Part shown: positions 59,701-64,000 of the stretch, one piece after another
Layout: every line of letters begins with the position of its first letter
How positions within the stretch are numbered: the first letter of the stretch is position 1
Origin: Falsarthrobacter nasiphocae
GTDB lineage: Bacteria > Actinomycetota > Actinomycetes > Actinomycetales > Micrococcaceae
Direction of reading: 5' to 3'
NCBI RefSeq assembly: GCF_031456275.1
Contig: NZ_JAVDUI010000001.1
Span: 806,001 to 870,000, forward strand
DNA: 64,000 nt
Notes under the pieces: generated by a model
What the model was told of the DNA's origin: nothing
Database searches by the model: none
What the model saw: only the letters and a program-made list of their open reading frames with translations
Program-made: the position numbers and the translations under genes

Positions 59701-61736
59701 CCGCGCTGCTCAACGAGCTGCTCGGACGAGTCGAGCTGCGGGAGCTGCTGGACGAGGAGGTCGTCGCGACCGTCGAGGGCGAGCTCCAGCGCACCCTCCC
59801 CGACCGCCGGCTCGTGGGCGCCGAGGGAGCCGCTGATCTTCTACGCCTCTTAGGCCCCCTCACCATCGAGGAGGCCGCCGCGAGGATGCGCGCGGACCGC
59901 ACGTCCGAGGCGGCCCTTGCGCCCGCCGAGGCGCACGCGGCTCTTGAGGAGCTCGCCGTCGCGCGCCGCGCGTTCGTCACCCGGCTCGCGGGGCGGCCCG
60001 TGTACGCGGCGGTCGAGGACGCGGCGCGGCTGAGAGACGCGCTCGGCGCCCCGATCCCCCACGGGGTTCCCGTGGACTTCCTCGAGCCCGTGGACCGGCC
60101 CGTCGAGGACCTCGTGGCCCGGGACGTGCGCACACACGCGACCATCACCATCCGCGAGACCGCAGACCGCCTCGGACTGGGCCGCGCCGTGGTCCGAAGC
60201 ACGCTGGCCACGCTTGTGCGCGAGGGCCGGGTCGTCGAGGGGGCATTCCGGCCCACGGGCCGCGGAGACGAGCCAGAGTTCTGCGACGCCGACGTCCTCC
60301 GCTCCATCCGCCGCCGCTCCCTCGCGCGCCTGCGCAAGGCCGTGGAGCCCGTTGACTCAGCGACGCTCGGCCGGTTCGTGCCCGCCTGGCACCACATCCT
60401 CGGCGCATCCCAGGACGCGCCGCACGCTCGCGGGACAGATGCCGTCATCCTCGCGGCGGAACAGCTCACAGGGGCGCCCCTGCCCGCCTCCGCCCTGGAG
60501 AGCCTCATCCTGCCCTCCCGCGTGCCGGACTACGCGCCAAGCATGCTGGACGAGCTCCTCGCGGCCGGCGAGCTTGTCATCCAGGGCCACGGCGCCATCG
60601 GCTCCGCAGACGGGTGGGTCTCCCTCCACCTCGCGGAGACGGCCGAGCTGACCCTGGCCCCGCCACAGCGACTCCCCCCAGACGAGCCCCAGGACCTCCC
60701 AGGGGAGCTGCTCGCTCGCATGCTCGCCTCCGGCGCCTCCTTCCCGCGAGCCCTGGCCGAGGCCTCGATCCCGCGAACTGGCCTGCCCGTCCCAGGCCCT
60801 GCCCTCTCGCAAGCCCTGTGGGAGCTCTTCTGGTCTGAGTCCATCACCGTTGACTCGTTCGCACCGGTGCGTGCGCGCCTCAACGGAGGGGGCCGTTCGG
60901 CCCATGCCACGGCCGCGCCGTCCCCCCGCGCCCGCACCCTCCGCCGCGGCCCGTCCCGGCGCGGTTCCCTGCGGGCGCAGCTCGTCCGGGACACCTCCGG
61001 CGTGGGTCTCGGGGCTGGCTCGGCGCGGGAGCCCGAGACCGCCTTCCCCTCCGATATCGCCGCCCGCTGGTCCCTCCTCCCCGCCGTGGAGCCGGACCCC
61101 ACCCTCCGGATCGCCGCCCGAACTCACGTCCTCCTGGACCGCCACGGCGTCCTGACCCGTGGCGCGGTGGCCACCGAGGACGTGCCGGGAGGGTTCAGCG
61201 CCGTCTACCGCGTGGCCAGCCGCCTCGAGGAGACCGGAGCCGTGCGCCGCGGATACTTCGTCGAGAAACTCGGCGCATCCCAGTTCGCGGCTCCCGAGAC
61301 CGTGGACGGGCTGCGCGCGTGGACCCACGAGTCCCTGACCGTGCCGGGCACCGCCCAGCGGGGTTTCGTCCCCGCCGTCGCCCTCGCGTCTACGGACCCA
61401 GCCAACGCCTACGGAGCCTCCCTGCCGTGGCCGGAGACCGAGGGGCACCGGCCAGGGAGGAAGGCGGGCGCCGTCGTCGTCCTCGTGGACGGGGAGCTCT
61501 GCCTGTACGTGGAGCGGGGTGGGCGCTCGGCCCTGACGTTCTCCGAGGACGCGGGCGTGCTGGCCCGGGCCGCCCAGGTCTATGCAGCTGCGGTCCAGCG
61601 CGGGAGAATCGGCCCGCTGAGCATCGAGAAGGTCAACGGAGAAGAGCTGGCCGGGCCTGCGGGCAGCCCCTTCACCGCTGAGCTAGTCCGGCACGGGTTC
61701 TACGCCACCCCGAAGGGCGTGAAGTACCGCCCATGA
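56766..61736 (+). CDS. lhr: Large ATP-dependent helicase Lhr
   Basis: The protein has 1656 residues, the long form typical of actinobacterial Lhr. The superfamily 2 helicase core has Walker A APTGSGKT (44-51), motif II DEVH, motif III LSATVEP and motif VI QRVGRAGH. The Lhr-specific winged helix and DUF4145-like C-terminal regions follow. Pro/Ala-rich insertions at about 70-115 and 290-370 lengthen the core. Lhr is induced by DNA damage in mycobacteria and unwinds 3'-tailed DNA and RNA-DNA hybrids. ATG 56766 matches the family start (DILERFTESTRRWF); ATG 56754 is also possible. The next gene overlaps by 4 bases. Confidence 0.95.
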   Translation: MPDILERFTESTRRWFLDAFSNPTPAQAAAWEAVSGGQDALVVAPTGSGKTLSAFLWALDGFFRRAAAGGGEPQLPGMPEVPGGMRRTTPGRGEGTPPAGSEEAPGGTRVLYISPLKALGVDVERNLRSPLIGIRQTALRLGLPAAEVTVGVRSGDTPPNERRRLATHPPDILITTPESLFLILTSKSRGTLANVDTIILDEVHAIAGTKRGAHLAVSLARLDAYRASRGRPRAQRIGLSATVEPRELVAEFLSGGKPCAIVAPPSGKIWDLTVTVPVEDLASLGGGRAGHTSNPTSAAAAETAPASTPEEDFPTFADTLAAFTPPSRPALTGHGTGAEQKGSGFSPDASIWPHIEERLVDLILEKRSTIVFANSRRLAERLTGRLNEIYADRLGFGLEDPWAPSSPPAQVMAQAGASPATPEDAPLLARAHHGSVSKDQRSEIEEGLKRGDLRCVVATSSLELGIDMGLVDQVLQVESPPSVASGLQRVGRAGHGVGEVSRGVFYPKHRGDLLTTSVTVMRMLEGRIEPVRIPRNPLDILAQQTVAACALEPIGVEDWYTTLTASAPFLNLPRSAYEATLDLLSGRYPSDEFAGLRPRIVWDRVAGTLEGRPGAQRLAVTSGGTIPDRGLFGVFLASADGERGGKRVGELDEEMVYESRVGDVFALGATSWRIVDITHDRVLVTPAFGEPGKLPFWHGDAAGRPVELGRALGEFLREAGGPGGMPESIRERLRQTGLDPFALGNLERYLEDQRSATGAVPTERTLVVERFKDEIGDWRIVLHSPYGMPVHAPWALAVGARVRETHGMDASAMAADDGIILRVPAGDGEPPGAELFLFEPDEIEDIVTREVGGSALFAARFRECAARALLLPRRDPGKRTPLWQQRQRSSQLLQVARSYPSFPIILETVRECLQDVYDLPALVGIFRQADRREIAFLDVSTPEPSPFAKSLLFGYVATFLYEGDAPLAERRAAALAMDPALLNELLGRVELRELLDEEVVATVEGELQRTLPDRRLVGAEGAADLLRLLGPLTIEEAAARMRADRTSEAALAPAEAHAALEELAVARRAFVTRLAGRPVYAAVEDAARLRDALGAPIPHGVPVDFLEPVDRPVEDLVARDVRTHATITIRETADRLGLGRAVVRSTLATLVREGRVVEGAFRPTGRGDEPEFCDADVLRSIRRRSLARLRKAVEPVDSATLGRFVPAWHHILGASQDAPHARGTDAVILAAEQLTGAPLPASALESLILPSRVPDYAPSMLDELLAAGELVIQGHGAIGSADGWVSLHLAETAELTLAPPQRLPPDEPQDLPGELLARMLASGASFPRALAEASIPRTGLPVPGPALSQALWELFWSESITVDSFAPVRARLNGGGRSAHATAAPSPRARTLRRGPSRRGSLRAQLVRDTSGVGLGAGSAREPETAFPSDIAARWSLLPAVEPDPTLRIAARTHVLLDRHGVLTRGAVATEDVPGGFSAVYRVASRLEETGAVRRGYFVEKLGASQFAAPETVDGLRAWTHESLTVPGTAQRGFVPAVALASTDPANAYGASLPWPETEGHRPGRKAGAVVVLVDGELCLYVERGGRSALTFSEDAGVLARAAQVYAAAVQRGRIGPLSIEKVNGEELAGPAGSPFTAELVRHGFYATPKGVKYRP

Positions 61737-63835
61737 CGCCCCAATTCACCGACACCTGGCTCGGAGCCCTCCCCGCGGTCCTGTTCACGGTGACCATCGT
61801 CTTCGTGCCCGGCCTCGTCACGGGCGCCGTCTTGCGCTTGAGACGCTTGACCCTCCTGGCGGCCGCCGCCCCGCTCACCGCCACGAGCGCCGGACTCGGC
61901 GCCGTCGCGTTCGAGGCACTCGGCCTGGGCTGGGGCCTGCCGCAGCTGGCCGTCTCCACGCTCGTCGTCTCGAGCCTCGCGTGGGGCCTGCGCGCAGTGG
62001 CGGAAGCACGCTTCCCACGCCTCGACACCGCGAGAGACACGCCCCAGCCCCACGCACCGCCGGGCGCCCCGGCGCCCTCCTGCTCGCAGGCCGCTTCCGC
62101 CCGGACCGGGAGCCACGCGGCGCCCGCCGTCCCGCGCTTCCGCGCCGCCGTGGCTGCCCTCTCCGTCGCGGTGCCAGCGGCCGCTGTGGCCGCCATGGTC
62201 CTCTCCATGATTCCGCGCCCGTCCCTCCTCGCGCAGGCGCATGACACGATCTTCCACGCCCCCGCAGTGGAGCACATCGTCTCCGCGGGCCTCGGCTCGT
62301 CCCTCACGCTCGGCGTGCTCGGCTACGACCCTTCCCTCAGCTTCTACCCCGCCGCGTGGCACGACCTCGCTGCCCTGGCCCCGCTCTCCCTGGGCACCGA
62401 CATCCCCACAGCCATGAACGCGCTCAACCTCGTCATCGCCGCGCTCGTGTGGCCCGTGAGCGCGGTGTGGTTTGCGCGGACGGCCCTGCGCCCCCGCCCG
62501 CTCGTCGGCCTCTCCGCAGGCGTCGCCGCGGCCGCCATGCCCCTCTTCCCGTACTTGCCCCTCCAGTTCGGGGTGATCTACCCGTTCCTCTTCGGCGTGG
62601 CCGTCCTTCCCGCGGTCCTGGGCTTCGCGCTCCTCGTCCTCGGCGGCGCGTCCTCGAGCGGCGTGGAGCCCGCCACCGCTCTGCGGGCCGGGCTCGTGCT
62701 GGCCCTCGGCGGCCCCGGCGTCGTCCTCATCCACCCCAGCATGGTCAACACGGCCGCACTCATCCTGACCCCCTGCGTCCTGATGGTGTGGCTGGGCAGG
62801 GGCCGCGGGCTGCGGCGGCTGCTGGCGAGTGCCGCCTGGCTCGCGGGCCTCGCGGCCCTGTGGATCTTTGTGAGGCCGGGGCGGCGCGCGGCGTCCAACT
62901 GGGAGCGTCAGGGGGACCCGCAGGCCGCGCTCTGGGACAGCGTGGACCAGTCCCACCTGACGTACCCGCCCTCTCCGGTGCTCGCTCTCGGCCTCGCCGC
63001 AGGCCTCCTCCTCGCTGTGGTCTGCAGGCGATCCCGCTGGCTGGCCCCCGCGTACGTGCTGCTCGTCGCGGCGTACGCCGTCGGGTCGTGGGGCGGCGGC
63101 GGGGATCCCCGGTGGGCCCTGACGGGGGTCTGGTACAACGACTACTTCCGGATCGCCGCCCTCGCCCCCGTCGTCGGCGTCCCGCTGCTGGCCCTGGCCC
63201 TCTCCGCGGCTGTTCGCGCGGCGGCATGGTCTGCGGAGGCCCTGGTACATTCAGTCCGACGACGGCGCCTGGCGGCCCGCGAAGCGCCCACTCGAGGATG
63301 GGGCGTGCTCGGCGGAGCCGCCGCGGGCCTCATCCTCACGGCGCTGCTCATCCCCCTCAGCCCGGGGCTCGAACGCTCCCTCGCGGACGGCCGTGAGAAG
63401 TACGCCCTGACAGAGTCGTCTTCACTCGTGACGGCGGACGAGGTCGCGCTCATGCGGCGGCTCGGCCAGCGCGCGAGGAACGGCGCCGTCGTGGCCGGGG
63501 ACCCCCTGACGGGCGCGGGCCTCGCCTCCCTCTACGGCCCCGTCACAGTGGTCCAGCCCACCAACAGCCCCGCCTCCACGGAGGCCGGGCGCTACCTCAT
63601 GACCCACCTGGACCAGGCCGCCACGAACCCGGCCGTCTGCGCCGCGGCCCGGAGCCTGCGCCTCGACTATGTCCTCGACTTCGGGCACCAGAGCGTCAAC
63701 GGGTCCCAGCTCGTGTATCGTCCGGGATTCGTTAACCTCGGCGAGAGCCGCGGCTTCGTCGTCGTCGACCGCGAAGGAGACGCCCGCCTCCTCAGACCCG
63801 CCGCCTGCGACCCAGGCTGGAAGGCACCCTCATGA
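61733..63835 (+). CDS. DUF6541-like large integral membrane protein
   Basis: The protein has 700 residues with about 14 hydrophobic helices and an extracytoplasmic C-terminal domain (about 535-700). A motif QAHDTIFHAPAVEHIVSAG after the second helix group is reminiscent of GT-C glycosyltransferase acidic loops. Pro/Ser/Ala-rich residues 95-130 form a cytoplasmic linker. The layout fits DUF6541, actinobacterial membrane proteins near cell-wall glycan genes. It overlaps lhr and the following gene by 4 bases each (ATGA). Confidence 0.75.
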   Translation: MTPQFTDTWLGALPAVLFTVTIVFVPGLVTGAVLRLRRLTLLAAAAPLTATSAGLGAVAFEALGLGWGLPQLAVSTLVVSSLAWGLRAVAEARFPRLDTARDTPQPHAPPGAPAPSCSQAASARTGSHAAPAVPRFRAAVAALSVAVPAAAVAAMVLSMIPRPSLLAQAHDTIFHAPAVEHIVSAGLGSSLTLGVLGYDPSLSFYPAAWHDLAALAPLSLGTDIPTAMNALNLVIAALVWPVSAVWFARTALRPRPLVGLSAGVAAAAMPLFPYLPLQFGVIYPFLFGVAVLPAVLGFALLVLGGASSSGVEPATALRAGLVLALGGPGVVLIHPSMVNTAALILTPCVLMVWLGRGRGLRRLLASAAWLAGLAALWIFVRPGRRAASNWERQGDPQAALWDSVDQSHLTYPPSPVLALGLAAGLLLAVVCRRSRWLAPAYVLLVAAYAVGSWGGGGDPRWALTGVWYNDYFRIAALAPVVGVPLLALALSAAVRAAAWSAEALVHSVRRRRLAAREAPTRGWGVLGGAAAGLILTALLIPLSPGLERSLADGREKYALTESSSLVTADEVALMRRLGQRARNGAVVAGDPLTGAGLASLYGPVTVVQPTNSPASTEAGRYLMTHLDQAATNPAVCAAARSLRLDYVLDFGHQSVNGSQLVYRPGFVNLGESRGFVVVDREGDARLLRPAACDPGWKAPS

Positions 63836-64000
63836 TCCAGAGCCCGCTGCCCGTGAAGGACGGCGTCAACGCCACCCGACTCCGCCTGCCTGCCGAGGGC
63901 CCGTGGGAGACGGTCCTTGAGTACGTCCTCGAGCGCTTCGGCCACGTTGACCCGGAAAGCATGCGGGCGCGCTTCCTCGCGGGCGAGATCGTCGACTCCT
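63832..64000 (+). CDS. RluA-family pseudouridine synthase, N-terminal part
   Basis: The frame is cut by the window end after 56 codons. It begins MIQSPLPVKDGVNATRLRLP, and the region to residue 56 (ETVLEYVLERFG, then RARFLAGEIVDS) resembles the S4-like N-terminus of actinobacterial tRNA/rRNA pseudouridine synthases. The catalytic Asp domain is not in view. ATG 63832 overlaps the preceding stop (ATGA). Identification rests on a short segment. Confidence 0.65.
   Translation, partial: MIQSPLPVKDGVNATRLRLPAEGPWETVLEYVLERFGHVDPESMRARFLAGEIVDS

Overview
The window is GC-rich, densely coded DNA with frequent GTG starts, 4-base ATGA gene overlaps and strong GC-rich hairpin terminators. SenX3-RegX3-PhoU, Lhr, DUF2516, CstA/YbdD, an AztD-like protein and an IS1249-type transposase point to an actinomycete, most likely order Micrococcales and plausibly Micrococcaceae. 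Species cannot be named from the sequence. It reads as chromosome: housekeeping genes, five tRNAs, one intact IS, one decayed mobile-element remnant and one small accessory island.

Layout. 0.3-7 kb: a lipoprotein, the phosphate-sensing pair senX3-regX3 divergent from phoU across a PHO-box-like repeat, gpmA, a methyltransferase, a DUF2516 protein and a Cys/Met PLP enzyme. 7-15.9 kb: tmk-holB, a HAD hydrolase, a mobile-element remnant beside tRNA-Thr, an aldo/keto reductase, the cstA-ybdD carbon-starvation (pyruvate uptake) operon and a quinone oxidoreductase. 15.9-24 kb: tRNA-Ser(TGA), a GT87 membrane glycosyltransferase, nnrD-glycerate kinase, a flavoprotein, tRNA-Ser(GCT), an NrtR-like Nudix protein and a second aldo/keto reductase. 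24-32 kb: a Tat-secreted protein, a RecQ-phosphoribosyltransferase fusion, phosphomannomutase, and a nitric-oxide module (nsrR, a polysaccharide deacetylase lipoprotein, hmp behind two inverted repeats).

32-34.8 kb is an accessory island. It holds a Tat-secreted protein, two paralogous two-helix membrane proteins (one apparently starting at AUC), a secreted protein with a hydrophobic C-terminus, and two near-identical 95-bp direct repeats. 34.8-43.6 kb: pckG with DasR-type palindromes upstream, tRNA-Arg, a TetR-controlled operon of a degenerate ABC ATPase and a YhgE/Pip protein, sixA, an orphan winged-helix regulator, upp and tadA. 43.6-49 kb: tRNA-Ser(CGA), an IS1249-like element with terminal repeats and an 8-bp near-duplicated target, and a coupled acyl-CoA dehydrogenase / PIG-L deacetylase-methyltransferase / glycosyltransferase operon. 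49-64 kb: an AztD-like zinc chaperone with a Zur-like box, a citrate-type transporter divergent from its probable two-component system, an amino-acid permease, rlmH, lhr, a DUF6541-like membrane protein and a truncated pseudouridine synthase.

Several regulatory circuits can be read directly: SenX3/RegX3-PHO box-PhoU, NsrR-hmp, TetR-YhgE/Pip, Zur-aztD and CitAB-CitM. The least explained segment is 33.0-34.7 kb.
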